64,000 bases of DNA from Marinobacter salexigens (GCF_018860765.1 NZ_JAHKPV010000021.1:62001-126000), one strand, 5' to 3'. Positions 22,268 through 33,018 are shown, numbered from the stretch's first letter. Translations and numbers: made by a program. The notes: a model not told the origin generated them from the sequence alone.

Positions 22268-25200
22268 ATGACCGATCGCAACACTCGCCTGAAACAACTT
22301 CACAAAGCCCTGCAAGAGCGCATTGTGATACTAGATGGCGGCATGGGAACCATGATCCAGAACCTGCAACTGGACGAGCAAGCGTTCCGGGGCGATCGGT
22401 TCGCCAACTACGATCGCGAAGTAAAAGGTAACAACGACCTGCTTAACATCACCCAGCCTGCCCTGCTGCGCAACATACACGCAGACTATTTGGACGCTGG
22501 TGCGGATATTATCGAAACCAATACCTTTAACTCAACTCGCGTATCCCAGTCGGACTACGGTCTTGAGGAAATCTCCAAAGAGCTGAACGTGGCCGCCGCA
22601 AAACTGGCAAGGCTAGTGGCGGATGAATATACCGCTAAAGACCCTTCCAAGCCGAGGTTTGTAGCTGGCGCTGTTGGTCCCACTTCGCGAACGGCATCGC
22701 TATCACCGGATGTGAACAACCCGGGCTATCGCAACACTGATTTCCAAAGCTTGGTAGACAACTACTATGAATCGGTCGAGGGTCTGGTGGAAGGCGGTTG
22801 CGATATCATCCTCATCGAAACCATTTTCGATACACTTAATGCAAAGGCCTGCATTTACGCTACGCAGCAGTACTTTAAAGACAGCGGCATCGAACTGCCC
22901 ATTATGATTTCGGGCACCATAACCGATGCCTCTGGCCGCACACTGTCAGGCCAAACCACCGAAGCTTTCTGGAACTCCGTGGCTCATTCACGGCCAATTT
23001 CAGTTGGGCTTAACTGTGCTTTGGGCGCAGACGCGCTTCGCCCTTATGTGGAAGAGCTGTCGGGCAAAGCTGAAACCTACGTAAGCGCCCACCCCAATGC
23101 TGGTCTGCCTAACGAGTTTGGCGAATACGACCAAACACCTGAAGAAATGGCCGACATTATTGAAGGTTTCGCGCGAGACGGTTTCCTTAACATTATTGGC
23201 GGCTGCTGTGGCTCCCGTCCGGAGCATATCGAAGCTATAGCCAAAGCGGTTTCAAAGTACCCTCCCCGCAAAATTCCAGAGCGTCCAAAAGCCCTTAGAC
23301 TTTCTGGTTTGGAGCCTTTTACTGGCGACGAAAACACCCTGTTTATCAACGTTGGTGAACGCACCAACGTAACCGGCTCCAAACGATTCCTCCGCCTTAT
23401 TAAAGAAGAGCAGTACGAAGAAGCCCTGAGCGTAGCGCGGGATCAGGTCGAAAACGGCGCCCAGATTATTGATATCAACATGGATGAGGGCATGTTGGAT
23501 TCCAAGGAGGTGATGGTCACCTTCCTGAATCTGGTCGCATCGGAGCCGGATATCTCCCGTGTGCCCATCATGCTCGACTCATCCAAGTGGGAAGTCATCG
23601 AAGCAGGACTGCGCTGTATCCAGGGCAAAGCAGTAGTGAACTCTATCAGTCTGAAAGAAGGCGAAGATGAGTTCGTAAAACGCGCGCGCGACTGCATGAG
23701 ATACGGTGCTGCTGTAGTGGTGATGGCCTTTGACGAAGACGGTCAGGCAGATACATTTGAACGCAAGACAGAAATCTGTAAACGCTCCTATGATGTCCTA
23801 GTGAGCATTGGCGTCAATCCGGGCGACATTATTTTCGACCCGAACGTGTTTGCCATCGCCACAGGCATCGAAGAACACAACAACTACGCAGTTGATTACA
23901 TAAACGCCTGCCGCTGGATACGCGAGAACTTGCCTCACGCATCCATCTCAGGTGGCGTGAGCAACGTATCCTTCTCCTTCCGCGGCAATGATGTCGTCCG
24001 CGAAGCCATCCATTCAGTGTTCTTGTACCACGCAATTAAAGCTGGCATGAACATGGGCATCGTAAACCCTGGTCAACTGGTTATTTACGATGAGATTGAA
24101 CCAGAACTGAAAGAGCTGGTTGAAGACGTTGTACTGAACCGCCGCGACGACGCTACGGACCGATTGCTGGAAATTGCTGAGCGCTTCAAAGGCAAAGGCG
24201 GCAAGACTCAAGAAGAAGATCTCGCCTGGCGCGAGTGGCCGGTAATCAAACGGTTAGAGCATTCTTTGGTTAAGGGCATTACCAACTTTATTATTGAAGA
24301 CACCGAAGAATGCCGACAGCAGGCCGAACGCCCTATCCACGTTATTGAAGGTCCGCTCATGGACGGAATGAACGTTGTGGGCGACCTGTTTGGCGACGGC
24401 AAAATGTTCCTTCCTCAGGTGGTCAAAAGCGCCCGAGTGATGAAGCAGGCCGTGGCCCATCTGATTCCTTTCATAGAAGCAGAAAAATCCGAAGACCAGC
24501 AAGCCAAAGGTAAAATCCTGATGGCCACGGTTAAAGGTGATGTTCACGATATAGGAAAAAATATCGTAGGCGTGGTACTGCAGTGTAACAACTATGAGGT
24601 TATCGACCTTGGGGTTATGGTACCCAGCGATAAAATTCTGGCTGCAGCCAAGGAACATAATGTGGACATCATAGGCCTGAGTGGCCTAATTACACCGTCA
24701 TTGGACGAGATGGTGCATGTTGCCCGCGAAATGCAACGCTTGGATTTCCACCTACCGTTAATGATTGGTGGCGCAACTACTTCCAAGGCGCATACCGCCG
24801 TTAAAATTGAGCCCCATTACAAGAACGACATTGCACTGTATGTTTCCGATGCATCCCGGTGTGTGAACGTTGCCTCGCAACTGCTGAGCAAAACTGCCAA
24901 GGCGAAACTGGTGAGCGATGCCCGCGAGGAATACGACATGATTCGGGAGCGACGCAAACAGCGTGGTGATCGCACCAAGCTTGTCAGCTTAAAAGAGGCA
25001 CGCGCCCGGGCCCCAGAAATCAACTTTAAAGACTATGTGCCACCCAAGCCAACGTTTACAGGCACTCGGTTATTTGAAGAATACGATTTGAGTGAACTGG
25101 AGCCCTACATCGATTGGACGCCGTTCTTTATCTCATGGGATATTGCAGGCAAATACCCACAGGTGTTTGACGACCCCAAGCGTGGTGAGGCCGCCCGAAA

Positions 25201-25966
25201 TCTATTTGATGACGCCCAAATTATTCTTCGCAAAATGATTGATGAGAAGCGTGTAACTGCTTCTGGCGTAATAGGCTTCTGGCCCGCACATCGCCGCGGT
25301 GATGATATTGTCGTCTACAAAGACGAAAGCCGCAGCGAAGAGCTAACCACCCTGCACCATTTGCGCCAGCAGGACGACAAAGCACCGAACAAGTCGATGA
25401 TGGCGCTCTCGGACTTTGTGGCGGAAGAAGGGGCTGAACACTGTGATTATATCGGCGGGTTTGCCGTAACTACCGGCATTGGTGCGGAAGAAATGTCGTT
25501 GGAATACAAAAATGCCAACGACGACTACAACGCGATTATGGTTAAAGCGCTAGCCGACCGCTTGGCAGAAGCTTTTGCAGAGCGCATGCACGAGCGGGTT
25601 CGTAAAGAGTTCTGGGCCTACAACCGCGATGAGCAACTAGCAAACGAAGACCTGATTAAAGAACGGTACCACGGAATTCGACCGGCTCCCGGCTACCCTG
25701 CCTGCCCGGATCACACTGAAAAAGCGACCCTATTTACGCTCCTCGATGCCACCGCACAAACAGGCATCGAAATTACAGAAAGCTTTGCAATGTTCCCGAC
25801 TGCCGCGGTTTCCGGTTGGTACTTCTCCCACCCTGAGTCGAAGTTTTTCTCAGTCGGTAAAATTGGCGTGGACCAAGTTGAAGACTATGCTGAACGTAAA
25901 GGTCTTTCCAAAGCGGAAGCTGAACGTTGGCTGGCACCAAGCCTTGCCTACGATCCTGCAGAGTAA
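22268..25966 (+). CDS. metH: Cobalamin-dependent methionine synthase
   Basis: A 1232-residue enzyme transferring a methyl group from 5-methyl-THF to homocysteine through cobalamin. Domains in order: homocysteine-binding (~1-340; [28 protein letters not shown] zinc cysteines), pterin-binding (~360-620; [11 protein letters not shown]), cap and B12 domain (~650-890; the cobalt ligand in DVHDIGKN) and the SAM-dependent reactivation domain (~900 to end; [14 protein letters not shown]). The start at 22268 fits the family length and has a CGGA nearby; an in-frame ATG at 22244 would add eight residues. It is the B12-dependent route of methionine synthesis. Confidence 0.96.
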   Translation: MTDRNTRLKQLHKALQERIVILDGGMGTMIQNLQLDEQAFRGDRFANYDREVKGNNDLLNITQPALLRNIHADYLDAGADIIETNTFNSTRVSQSDYGLEEISKELNVAAAKLARLVADEYTAKDPSKPRFVAGAVGPTSRTASLSPDVNNPGYRNTDFQSLVDNYYESVEGLVEGGCDIILIETIFDTLNAKACIYATQQYFKDSGIELPIMISGTITDASGRTLSGQTTEAFWNSVAHSRPISVGLNCALGADALRPYVEELSGKAETYVSAHPNAGLPNEFGEYDQTPEEMADIIEGFARDGFLNIIGGCCGSRPEHIEAIAKAVSKYPPRKIPERPKALRLSGLEPFTGDENTLFINVGERTNVTGSKRFLRLIKEEQYEEALSVARDQVENGAQIIDINMDEGMLDSKEVMVTFLNLVASEPDISRVPIMLDSSKWEVIEAGLRCIQGKAVVNSISLKEGEDEFVKRARDCMRYGAAVVVMAFDEDGQADTFERKTEICKRSYDVLVSIGVNPGDIIFDPNVFAIATGIEEHNNYAVDYINACRWIRENLPHASISGGVSNVSFSFRGNDVVREAIHSVFLYHAIKAGMNMGIVNPGQLVIYDEIEPELKELVEDVVLNRRDDATDRLLEIAERFKGKGGKTQEEDLAWREWPVIKRLEHSLVKGITNFIIEDTEECRQQAERPIHVIEGPLMDGMNVVGDLFGDGKMFLPQVVKSARVMKQAVAHLIPFIEAEKSEDQQAKGKILMATVKGDVHDIGKNIVGVVLQCNNYEVIDLGVMVPSDKILAAAKEHNVDIIGLSGLITPSLDEMVHVAREMQRLDFHLPLMIGGATTSKAHTAVKIEPHYKNDIALYVSDASRCVNVASQLLSKTAKAKLVSDAREEYDMIRERRKQRGDRTKLVSLKEARARAPEINFKDYVPPKPTFTGTRLFEEYDLSELEPYIDWTPFFISWDIAGKYPQVFDDPKRGEAARNLFDDAQIILRKMIDEKRVTASGVIGFWPAHRRGDDIVVYKDESRSEELTTLHHLRQQDDKAPNKSMMALSDFVAEEGAEHCDYIGGFAVTTGIGAEEMSLEYKNANDDYNAIMVKALADRLAEAFAERMHERVRKEFWAYNRDEQLANEDLIKERYHGIRPAPGYPACPDHTEKATLFTLLDATAQTGIEITESFAMFPTAAVSGWYFSHPESKFFSVGKIGVDQVEDYAERKGLSKAEAERWLAPSLAYDPAE

Positions 25967-25999
25967 AGGCAAGGCTCACACGCAGACAGGATGGGATAT

Positions 26000-26236
26000 A
26001 TGACAGATTCGCCGAATACAGAAAACAATAAAAACAAAAAACCTCAGGGGCCCGGCGTTTTAAAAGTCATGCAAAGCGTAGCTGCCGGCGCTCTGGGCGT
26101 TCAGTCCAGCAAGCGCCGCGAAGAAGATTTTGGCAGTCACAGCCCTTGGCCCTACATCATTGGCGGCCTGTTATTCACAGGCCTTTTCATAGGCACACTC
26201 GTTGTGGTTGTGAACGTGGTTTTATCCGGCCAGTAG
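26000..26236 (+). CDS. DUF2970 family membrane protein
   Basis: A 78-residue protein with one C-terminal transmembrane segment and the family opening VLKVMQSVAAGALGVQS. Function is unknown. The ATG at 26000 is preferred over the ATG at 25991 because an AGGATGGG stretch is correctly spaced for it. It lies 33 bases after metH and is probably cotranscribed with it. Confidence 0.82.
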   Translation: MTDSPNTENNKNKKPQGPGVLKVMQSVAAGALGVQSSKRREEDFGSHSPWPYIIGGLLFTGLFIGTLVVVVNVVLSGQ

Positions 26237-26237
26237 T

Positions 26238-26342
26238 CTACTGCCCCGATACCCAGATCACAGCAAATGCAACAACAAGTGCAATAATCACTACAGATGC
26301 TATGGCGTCAGCTCTGCTGTCCGACCGCATTAAGTTCTTCAT
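26238..26342 (-). CDS. 34-residue membrane peptide
   Basis: A short gene too small for usual ORF cut-offs. It begins MKNLMRSDSRADAIAS and continues as one hydrophobic helix (VVIIALVVAFAVIWV) before the end SGQ. The ribosome-binding site AAGGAG is perfectly placed six bases before the ATG. The stop codon is one base beyond the stop of the convergent DUF2970 gene. The single-pass topology with a positively charged cytoplasmic N-terminus is typical of bacterial small membrane proteins. Function is unknown. Confidence 0.7.
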   Translation of the reverse strand: MKNLMRSDSRADAIASVVIIALVVAFAVIWVSGQ

Positions 26343-26596
26343 TACCTGCTCCTTGTGAAGAGTCTGCCAATTTTGAGTTACCCGAGATAAGCGCCCACCT
26401 CAGTCGCTCCTTATCAGTAAAGCAGCAAATTGATATTCGTCCAGCCCGCAACAAACTGCCTTATCGCCTTAATCGATAAACATATCTTGAAATAATCGTT
26501 TCTAGTATAAGGGGTGCCTGCTATCCTTCGTTTCAGATATAAGGCACCGATGTTCTGGCGCCTGCCATTACGACGCTATTTTTAGGATTTTCCTCT
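26343..26596. other. cysI upstream region
   Basis: No gene is seen. The repeats TATAAGGGGTGCC (near 26506) and TATAAGGCACC (near 26539) form a GGTGCC/GGCACC dyad with about 24 bases between, close upstream of cysI. It may be a regulatory element for the sulfite reductase, which is a guess. Confidence 0.35.
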
Positions 26597-28249
26597 ATGT
26601 ACGTATATGACGAACACGATCGGCAGATGGCTGCCGAGCGGGTTGCGCAATTCCGTGACCAGACCGAACGCGCACTGGCTGGAGAGCTGGCAGAAGAAGA
26701 ATTTTTGCCCCTGCGCCTGCAGAACGGGCTCTACGTTCAGCGGCTTGCACCCATGCTGCGTATTTGTGTGCCCTACGGCATGCTGCGCTCTGTTCAACTG
26801 CGTCGTCTGGCACGTATTACAAGGGATTACGATAAAGGCTATGCGCACTTTACAACCCGCCAGAACGTGCAGCTAAACTGGCCAAATCTGGAAGATGTAC
26901 CTGACATTCTGGCCGAATTGGCGGAAGTGGAAATGCACGCCAACCAAACCAGTGGGAACTGCATTCGAAACACCACAACGGATCAGTTTGCAGGGGTGCA
27001 GTCCGATGAACTCACAGATCCGCGCCCTTATTGCGAAATCATTCGCCAGTGGTCTACGTTCCATCCGGAATTCGCGTATCTACCGAGAAAGTTCAAGGTT
27101 GCCGTCAACGCATCCGAAAAAACCGATAGAGCAGCGATACAGGTCCACGATATAGGCCTTCAGATCGTTCGTAATGACGCCGGAGAACTGGGTTTCCGGG
27201 TGCACGTAGGTGGAGGCCTTGGCCGCACACCCATGGTTGCGCCAGTTATTCGTGAATTCCTGCCGGAACTTGACCTGCTAACGTATCTGGAAGCTGTACT
27301 CAGGGTTTATAACCGTTACGGTCGCCGCGATAATAAATTCAAAGCTCGCATCAAGATTCTGGTGAAGGCGTTGACTCCGGCTGGGTTCGCAGAAAAAGTC
27401 GAAGCTGAGTGGGCACACATCAAGGATTCCCCTAGCCGCCTCACGCGTGAGGCTATCGAGCGCATTCAGGCCTACTTCACTGAGCCAGCCTATGCGGCGT
27501 TGGACAATGCAACGGATTTGCTTGCTCGCCAGCGGTTCGAGAACCGAGCGTTTGACCAGTGGCTGCAGCACAACGTAGATACCCACAAAAAGCCCGGCTA
27601 CGCCATTGTTTCACTAACCTTGAAAAAAACCGGAACGCCGCCCGGAGATGTTACTGATCGGCAGCTCGAACAGATTGCAGATCTGGCCGATGAGTACAGT
27701 TTTGGTGAGGTGCGGGTAACCCATCAGCAGAACGTGGTTTTGGCGGATGTGCGCCAGGATCGTTTGCTGGAGCTTTGGGAGCAGCTCGGCCCCATGGGTT
27801 TTGGCACTGCAAACCTGAACACGCTAACAGATATTATCTGCTGCCCTGGGGGTGATTTCTGCGCACTGGCCAACGCAAAATCGATTCCTGTGGCTGACGC
27901 CATCCAACGTCGTTTCGACAATCTGGATTTCCTATACGACCTTGGCGAAATCGATTTGAACATATCGGGTTGTATGAATGCCTGTGGCCATCATCACGTA
28001 GGAAACATCGGCGTTCTGGGTGTTGATAAAAAAGGCCAGGAATTCTACCAAGTGAGCCTTGGTGGCGCATCGCAGCATGATGCAACCATCGGCAAAATTC
28101 TGGGGCCTTCTTTTGCTCGGGATGATATGCCGGATGTGATCGCTAAGATCATTGATGTGTATGTTAACAAGCGCACAGATGAGGAATCGTTTTTGGATAC
28201 TTATCGTCGTGTTGGAATTGATCCTTTCAAGGAGCGGGTTTATGCCTGA
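26597..28249 (+). CDS. cysI: Sulfite reductase hemoprotein (nitrite/sulfite reductase family)
   Basis: A 550-residue siroheme/4Fe-4S enzyme that reduces sulfite to sulfide for cysteine synthesis. Siroheme-binding signatures include HFTTRQNVQLNWP near residue 83 and SGNCIRNTT near 118; the cluster ligands are in CCPGGDFC near 415 and SGCMNACGHHH near 457. It is of the Pseudomonas type, encoded with a DUF934 partner and no adjacent CysJ flavoprotein, so the electron donor is probably ferredoxin or the partner. The DUF934 start overlaps its 3' end by eight bases. Confidence 0.93.
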   Translation: MYVYDEHDRQMAAERVAQFRDQTERALAGELAEEEFLPLRLQNGLYVQRLAPMLRICVPYGMLRSVQLRRLARITRDYDKGYAHFTTRQNVQLNWPNLEDVPDILAELAEVEMHANQTSGNCIRNTTTDQFAGVQSDELTDPRPYCEIIRQWSTFHPEFAYLPRKFKVAVNASEKTDRAAIQVHDIGLQIVRNDAGELGFRVHVGGGLGRTPMVAPVIREFLPELDLLTYLEAVLRVYNRYGRRDNKFKARIKILVKALTPAGFAEKVEAEWAHIKDSPSRLTREAIERIQAYFTEPAYAALDNATDLLARQRFENRAFDQWLQHNVDTHKKPGYAIVSLTLKKTGTPPGDVTDRQLEQIADLADEYSFGEVRVTHQQNVVLADVRQDRLLELWEQLGPMGFGTANLNTLTDIICCPGGDFCALANAKSIPVADAIQRRFDNLDFLYDLGEIDLNISGCMNACGHHHVGNIGVLGVDKKGQEFYQVSLGGASQHDATIGKILGPSFARDDMPDVIAKIIDVYVNKRTDEESFLDTYRRVGIDPFKERVYA

Positions 28250-28748
28250 CATTATTTTCCGGGATGGCAGCATCCGTCAGAATCAGTGGTTTGTAGTTTC
28301 CCGCCCCGAGCGCGGTGAGACATTGGATATTCCTGAGCAAAAACGGGTGTTGATTCCTGCTGATTTGTGGATTGAAAACCGTGAGCAGTTTGCGGGCAAT
28401 GAGAATATTGGTGTGTGGCTAGACAGCCATGATGAGCCGGAGGTTCTGGCGGATCATGTAAACGAGTTGCCTTTGATTGCAGTTAATTTTCCGAAGTTTA
28501 GTGATGGCCGCGGTTACAGCATTGCCCGGCTGTTGCGGGAGCGCTTCGGATATGAAAATGAGTTGAGGGCGATTGGCGATGTGCTGCTGGATCAGCTTCA
28601 GTTTATGAAGCGCTGTGGTTTTGATACCTATGAGCTGCGGCCGGATAAGGATATTCGCAAGGCGGCTCGGGCTTTGAATTTCTTTAGTCAGGGGTATCAG
28701 GCAGCTACGGATACCGACTTGCCTTTGTTTAGGCGTCGGGCTTCTTGA
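28242..28748 (+). CDS. DUF934 family sulfite-reduction partner
   Basis: A 168-residue DUF934 protein, annotated in the family as an oxidoreductase probably involved in sulfite reduction. Visible signatures are IAVNFPKFSDGRGYSIARLLRER near residues 85-108 and LRPDKDI near 142. The ATG at 28242 lies inside the cysI 3' end, so the two are coupled. No cofactor motif is seen; a role in electron delivery or assembly is inferred from strict linkage. Confidence 0.88.
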   Translation: MPDIIFRDGSIRQNQWFVVSRPERGETLDIPEQKRVLIPADLWIENREQFAGNENIGVWLDSHDEPEVLADHVNELPLIAVNFPKFSDGRGYSIARLLRERFGYENELRAIGDVLLDQLQFMKRCGFDTYELRPDKDIRKAARALNFFSQGYQAATDTDLPLFRRRAS

Positions 28749-28759
28749 TCTAAAATATT

Positions 28760-29419
28760 GGAGTCCACAGCTAGGAGGTTTACACCCCTGAGGATGAATG
28801 GGAGAACCGTAGTTTGGAGTTGTGGGCCTGCAACTAGGCCGCAGCAGGAGACGGAGCCGCCGGGTTGGATCTGTTTTAGCAGCTCCGCCAAAGGTGCGCC
28901 GCCTACGGTATCTACCGCGTTGGCGAAAGCGAGCTTAAGCATCGACTTTTTGCCCTCAGCCAGTGCGTGGCACCCAGTTCTTTGAGGCTCTGTTTGTGGT
29001 CGGCTTTGCCGCTGATTGCGACTACGTCAAACCCGAGTTTTGATAGCAGTTCCACGGCAATGCTGCCAACAGCTCCTGAGGCTCCGGAAACGGCCACTTT
29101 ACCCTGTTCTGGCTTGGCCACCCATGGTCAGGATTTTTTGAACGCATAGGCCTGCTGTGAGGCCCGCTGTTCCATAAATCATGGCGGATTCGATAACTTC
29201 GCCAGCGGCGTCGATGCCTGGGGTGTGGGGGAACGAGCGGGTGACTCCTTTGTTGCCGGAGGCTGAGAGTGCGTCTTTGTAGTTCAGGGATGAGTGACTG
29301 ACTTTGATCAGTACGTCTCCCGCCGGTAGCTCCTTGATATCAAGGGGCCGCTCGGAACCTCTATAGTCGCCCTCCTGTTCTTCTACACGCCAGACTTTAA
29401 ATTGAGTATCGTTCGTCAT
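28760..29419 (-). pseudogene. Broken AcuI/YhdH-type quinone oxidoreductase (acrylyl-CoA reductase)
   Basis: Segments of an MDR-superfamily oxidoreductase are spread over different frames. The N-terminus is intact from the ATG at 29419 (KVWRVEEQEG to GEVIESA) but continues directly into MIYGTAGLTAG, so ~50 residues are deleted in frame. The frame then shifts near 29105, where VAVSGASGAVGS resumes. It shifts again near 28940 after LGAT with more residues lost, resumes as LAFANAVDTVGG, and ends at LLAVDS, about 50 residues short. The 3' end runs up to the DUF934 stop. Only ~220 codons of ~330 remain, so function is lost. Confidence 0.88.
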
Positions 29420-29441
29420 GGCTTTCCCCGTTTGCTGTCAG

Positions 29442-30506
29442 CTATTGTATTTTCTGGTTGCGGAATGCGCTTAGAACTTTCCATACCGTGTGTTCAAGTG
29501 CGGCACTGGTCGCCAGCCCAAGTTTTTCAGGCAAGGTTCGTTTGCGCTCGAAGGATACAGAGACTACGTCTGCCCGCTCGCAGGCTTCAATGAGATATTC
29601 GTCGGAGGTTTTAATCTCATCAATGAGCTTTACCTCAAGCGCTCGTTTGCCAAACCAAATATCACCAGTCGCCACCGCAGCAATGTCCAGTTCGGGCCTG
29701 CGCTCACTTACGTAATCTTTGAAAAGATCGTGGGTATCTTCAAGATCATCAAGGAACTTCTGGCGACCTTTATCCGTATTTTCGCCAAAGATGGTCATGG
29801 TGCGCTTGTGCTCACCGGCGGTCAGCACTTCAAAGTCGACGTTGTTTTTCTTGAGCAGGCGGTGAAAGTTGGGTAGTTGTGCCACCACACCAATTGAGCC
29901 GAGTATGGCAAAGGGGGAAGCGACTATTCGATCTGCCACGCAGGCCATCATGTAGCCTCCGCTTGCGGCCACTTTATCGACACACGCAGTGAGATGAATA
30001 CCTTTGCTCCGGATTCGGTCAAGTTGCGCTGCTGCCAAGCCATAGGAGTGCACCAGCCCTCCTCCGCTTTCTAGCCGAATAACCACTTCATCTTTGCCCG
30101 GCTCTGCAACGCTGAGTACAGCAGAGATGGCTCTGCGAAGCGGGTCGGTATCACTGGCTTTTATATCGCCATCAAAATCCAGCACGAAAATGCGCGCAGG
30201 TGATTCCTCGGGTGTGTCCGCATCCGTTTTTTTCGTTTTTCCCGCTTTCTTTTCAGCTTTTTCTTTCTTCTTTTTCGCCTTACTCCAGGTTTTCCGCTCA
30301 TACTCAGACATCAAACGCGCCTGAATCGATTCGCGTAATTTTCGGTACTTCTCATTGAGCTTTCGGATCCGCAGCTCACCGTCGTCTTCGTCATCCCCTC
30401 TATCTTTTTGAGTAGAGGCCACAATAATGGACACTACCACCACCGCGGCAATAACAAAGGTGACCACTTTGGCCAAAAACAAACCGTATTCAATCAGGAA
30501 CTCCAA
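29442..30506 (-). CDS. sohB: Inner-membrane signal-peptide-peptidase-like protease SohB
   Basis: A 354-residue serine protease of the S49 family. An N-terminal membrane segment (~8-32) is followed by a highly charged Lys/Glu region (~75-95), then the protease domain. The catalytic serine is in KVAASGGYMMA near residue 190 and the general-base lysine in ENTDKGRQKF near 242. Length and architecture fit SohB and not the longer SppA. It is downstream of nothing on its strand and precedes the broken reductase gene. Confidence 0.93.
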   Translation of the reverse strand: MEFLIEYGLFLAKVVTFVIAAVVVVSIIVASTQKDRGDDEDDGELRIRKLNEKYRKLRESIQARLMSEYERKTWSKAKKKKEKAEKKAGKTKKTDADTPEESPARIFVLDFDGDIKASDTDPLRRAISAVLSVAEPGKDEVVIRLESGGGLVHSYGLAAAQLDRIRSKGIHLTACVDKVAASGGYMMACVADRIVASPFAILGSIGVVAQLPNFHRLLKKNNVDFEVLTAGEHKRTMTIFGENTDKGRQKFLDDLEDTHDLFKDYVSERRPELDIAAVATGDIWFGKRALEVKLIDEIKTSDEYLIEACERADVVSVSFERKRTLPEKLGLATSAALEHTVWKVLSAFRNQKIQ

Positions 30507-30604
30507 ATCGCTTCTCCAGCCAGTTAAGCAAGCACGAGAGTGTAACTTACCGAAAGCCTAGTGATAAGCAGAGCAAAATAATTAAAACAAGCGTTCGATC
30601 GAGC

Positions 30605-30633
30605 TTGACAGTGATTCCGTCTCACCATAAAGT
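30605..30633 (+). promoter_or_regulatory. Sigma-70 type promoter of the SCP2 gene
   Basis: TTGACA (30605-30610) and TAAAGT (30628-30633) are separated by 17 bases, about 100 bases before the ATG at 30735. The -35 matches consensus perfectly. Confidence 0.65.
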
Positions 30634-30734
30634 CGGAAAGCGAGGTCGGCTCTATCCGGCAGCTGCCAAGGCTTTTAAGGCCAAGCATACTAAGCCGTTA
30701 TCATGACAAGACAACCATCAAAAAGGGTAAAACA

Positions 30735-31049
30735 ATGTCTGTAGATCAAATCTTTGAAAAACTCGAGCAGAACTTCAACGCAGACGCAGCTCAGGGCCTG
30801 GACCTGGTGTTCCAGTTTGATATCGAAGATGACAAGACCCACCACCTAGTCATCAAAGACGGAACATGCAAACTACACGAAGGCCCTCACGACGACCCTT
30901 CTGTAACTCTGATCATGAACTCCGAAACTCTGGAAGGTATTGTTTCAGGTGAAACCGACGGCATGCAGGCCTTTATGGCTGGCCAGTTGCGCGCTGAAGG
31001 CGACATGATGCTAGCTACCAAGCTAGGTGAGCTTTTCAACATGGGCTGA
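30735..31049 (+). CDS. SCP2 sterol-binding domain protein
   Basis: A 104-residue single-domain protein of the SCP2 fold, which binds hydrophobic ligands such as fatty acyl groups. Typical features are LVFQFDIEDDKTHHLVIKDG, PSVTLIMNSETLEGIVSG and the C-terminal GDMMLATKLGELF. A partner is not adjacent. It has its own promoter and is closed by a strong terminator. Confidence 0.9.
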   Translation: MSVDQIFEKLEQNFNADAAQGLDLVFQFDIEDDKTHHLVIKDGTCKLHEGPHDDPSVTLIMNSETLEGIVSGETDGMQAFMAGQLRAEGDMMLATKLGELFNMG

Positions 31050-31080
31050 TTGCGCCCTGTTGAGTTGATACCAGCTCATG

Positions 31081-31107
31081 AAAAAACCCGCGCTTGGCGC
31101 GGGTTTT
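31081..31107. terminator. Bidirectional Rho-independent terminator
   Basis: CCCGCGC and GCGCGGG pair around TTG, flanked by six A on the left and six T on the right. It lies between the convergent SCP2 and fimL genes and should serve both. Confidence 0.92.
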
Positions 31108-31139
31108 TTGTTTTTGGAACCGAGCCCTACGGCCGATTC

Positions 31140-32846
31140 TTACAACTCCACATCATCCAATGAGGTTTCTGCCAGTCGCAGAAGATCCGCATTGCTTTCT
31201 TCACGGTTCCCGATACCCTCGATATAGTACTCAAGGGATGTTAGAGCATCCGCCAACGCTTCGAGAACCTGTGCTTCTGGTGCCTCGCGGGTATCCAACA
31301 AACGCTCCTGTATCGAGGCGGCAACACGTTCAAGTACGTGGGCGGCAGCCGGGTCATTTACCATTTGCAGCCCACCCCAAATACTGTGCAAGGTTGCAGG
31401 TAAGTTCGCGAGGTGCAGTTTGTCATAGTCAGACTCTACAAAGGCCGTAATCGCCCGCTTAGCAAGCGTCAACGCGCTACGTGCCTCATCAGCAACCACG
31501 AATACGGCTTCTCTCAGGTAGGTTGACTCTTCCCGGCTGCGTTCACTGCCTGCTAGGGCGTCTGTTTCTGAGGTAATGCCCCGGTTTACAATCTGCATAA
31601 CCGCGTCTTCTATACCCAGCACCGAGTCGGCGAGACGGAAAAGCTCGTCTTCTCCGGGCAGGCGAGATTCAGCCTCCCAGTTGCGAAGCCTGCCCGCCTC
31701 TTCTCGAGCAATGGTTCCCAACCGATTGAGGTCAAGCATAACCAGAGTATTGGATAGCCGTTCCAGAGCATCGGCAATGGACGAGAGCTCCGCCAGATCC
31801 GGCTCGATACCTCGCTCAATTATGTCGAGTTTGTCTTTCAACTGATTGAGCTCATCTTGCAAAGCTTCAGACAAGGATTCCAACACGTCTGTGCCGGGGC
31901 CATATAGGCGCCGCGCATGCGCTTCCAAAATAGAATCTGGAAATTCCGCAGGGGTGAGCTTAAATTCTGAAAGAACACGCATGACTTCGGGGTTGCCGGA
32001 GCCACTGCGATAAAGCAAGTAAACGAGATCCCGAATAAGCGAATCCGGAGCATCTTTTGCGGTGGCCACCTTTCCTACATAAACCAGTTCACGAGCATAC
32101 TTTTCAATACGCATGAACGTCCGCTTGCGGGCCTTGGTGAATGGCATGGCACGATCAAGCATGGTGTCTGCAGCAATTGCAACAAGACACCACATCTGCC
32201 CCATTGGTGCTCCCTGACATAAACGCGCGAAACCCCGCGAGGCACGGCTTATGAGTTTTTGGCTTACCACAGGGTTGCGGTCCCTGAGAATACCCAGCAG
32301 TGCAACTTGATAAGTCAGGCGCATCCGCCGGGCCACAATTTCATAGTCGGCTTCGTTGCCTTCAAAAGCGGGGACCGACACACCCGCACAAAAATCTGGC
32401 GGACCAATGAGGTCTACGTCGAAAAAGCAGGACTCGGGATAGGGTTTTTCCCGACGGGCCTCACGCAGCTCGTTGATTACTGGCAACAACAGTTCAGGGT
32501 GGTCTGCACGTTGTTGGTGGTAGTACTCTACATAGCGACGGAGAATAAACAGCGCATTGCTCAACGTCGTAAGCAGAATGTTCTTGTCGTCATTAGCGCC
32601 GACAGGAACATCATTGGCCATGGTGACCGCTTCCTGGCACAGCAATGTGCCACCCCGAAGCTCTACCAAAATGAAAATGCCGCGAAGCTGATTGAGAAAA
32701 TCTAAACAGTTCTGCAAATCCTCACCGCTCTCGCGGTTTGCTTGAAAGCGCTCAAGACTGGATTCTGCCTGCTTGATGGTCTGCTCAATTTCACTTTTGA
32801 CCAGATCAAACGACTGCGATTTCGTCGCAAGAGACGATTGGACCAT
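31140..32846 (-). CDS. fimL: FimL-like type IV pilus/cAMP regulatory protein
   Basis: A 568-residue, mostly helical protein resembling FimL, a homologue of the N-terminal region of the ChpA/PilL histidine kinase that controls type IV pili, twitching and cAMP in P. aeruginosa. FimL is known to lack the canonical phosphotransfer histidine and is a scaffold. The N-terminus has LNQLRGIFILVELRGG and LLCQEAVTM, the ChpA-like Hpt wording; acidic helices follow. Its position upstream of dnaQ and rnhA, in the same region as mltD and gloB, matches P. aeruginosa. The call rests on both. Confidence 0.8.
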   Translation of the reverse strand: MVQSSLATKSQSFDLVKSEIEQTIKQAESSLERFQANRESGEDLQNCLDFLNQLRGIFILVELRGGTLLCQEAVTMANDVPVGANDDKNILLTTLSNALFILRRYVEYYHQQRADHPELLLPVINELREARREKPYPESCFFDVDLIGPPDFCAGVSVPAFEGNEADYEIVARRMRLTYQVALLGILRDRNPVVSQKLISRASRGFARLCQGAPMGQMWCLVAIAADTMLDRAMPFTKARKRTFMRIEKYARELVYVGKVATAKDAPDSLIRDLVYLLYRSGSGNPEVMRVLSEFKLTPAEFPDSILEAHARRLYGPGTDVLESLSEALQDELNQLKDKLDIIERGIEPDLAELSSIADALERLSNTLVMLDLNRLGTIAREEAGRLRNWEAESRLPGEDELFRLADSVLGIEDAVMQIVNRGITSETDALAGSERSREESTYLREAVFVVADEARSALTLAKRAITAFVESDYDKLHLANLPATLHSIWGGLQMVNDPAAAHVLERVAASIQERLLDTREAPEAQVLEALADALTSLEYYIEGIGNREESNADLLRLAETSLDDVEL

Positions 32847-33018
32847 AAACGCTTCCTGTTAATCTGCGGAAACTACCGCACCTTCCTAGTGAGCTGTGGC
32901 CGGGTATCACACCCTGTGCGTGGTCAAAAAACTGACCAACTAACCATTACTTATAACATAAAACTCAAGTACCTCAATAAAGCAGGCTTGTAACAATTAG
33001 TACAGGCCAATACAGTTC

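Noticed and set aside
23829..24035. Minus-strand frames inside metH
   Set aside because: Antisense shadows of a conserved gene, without independent coding signs.
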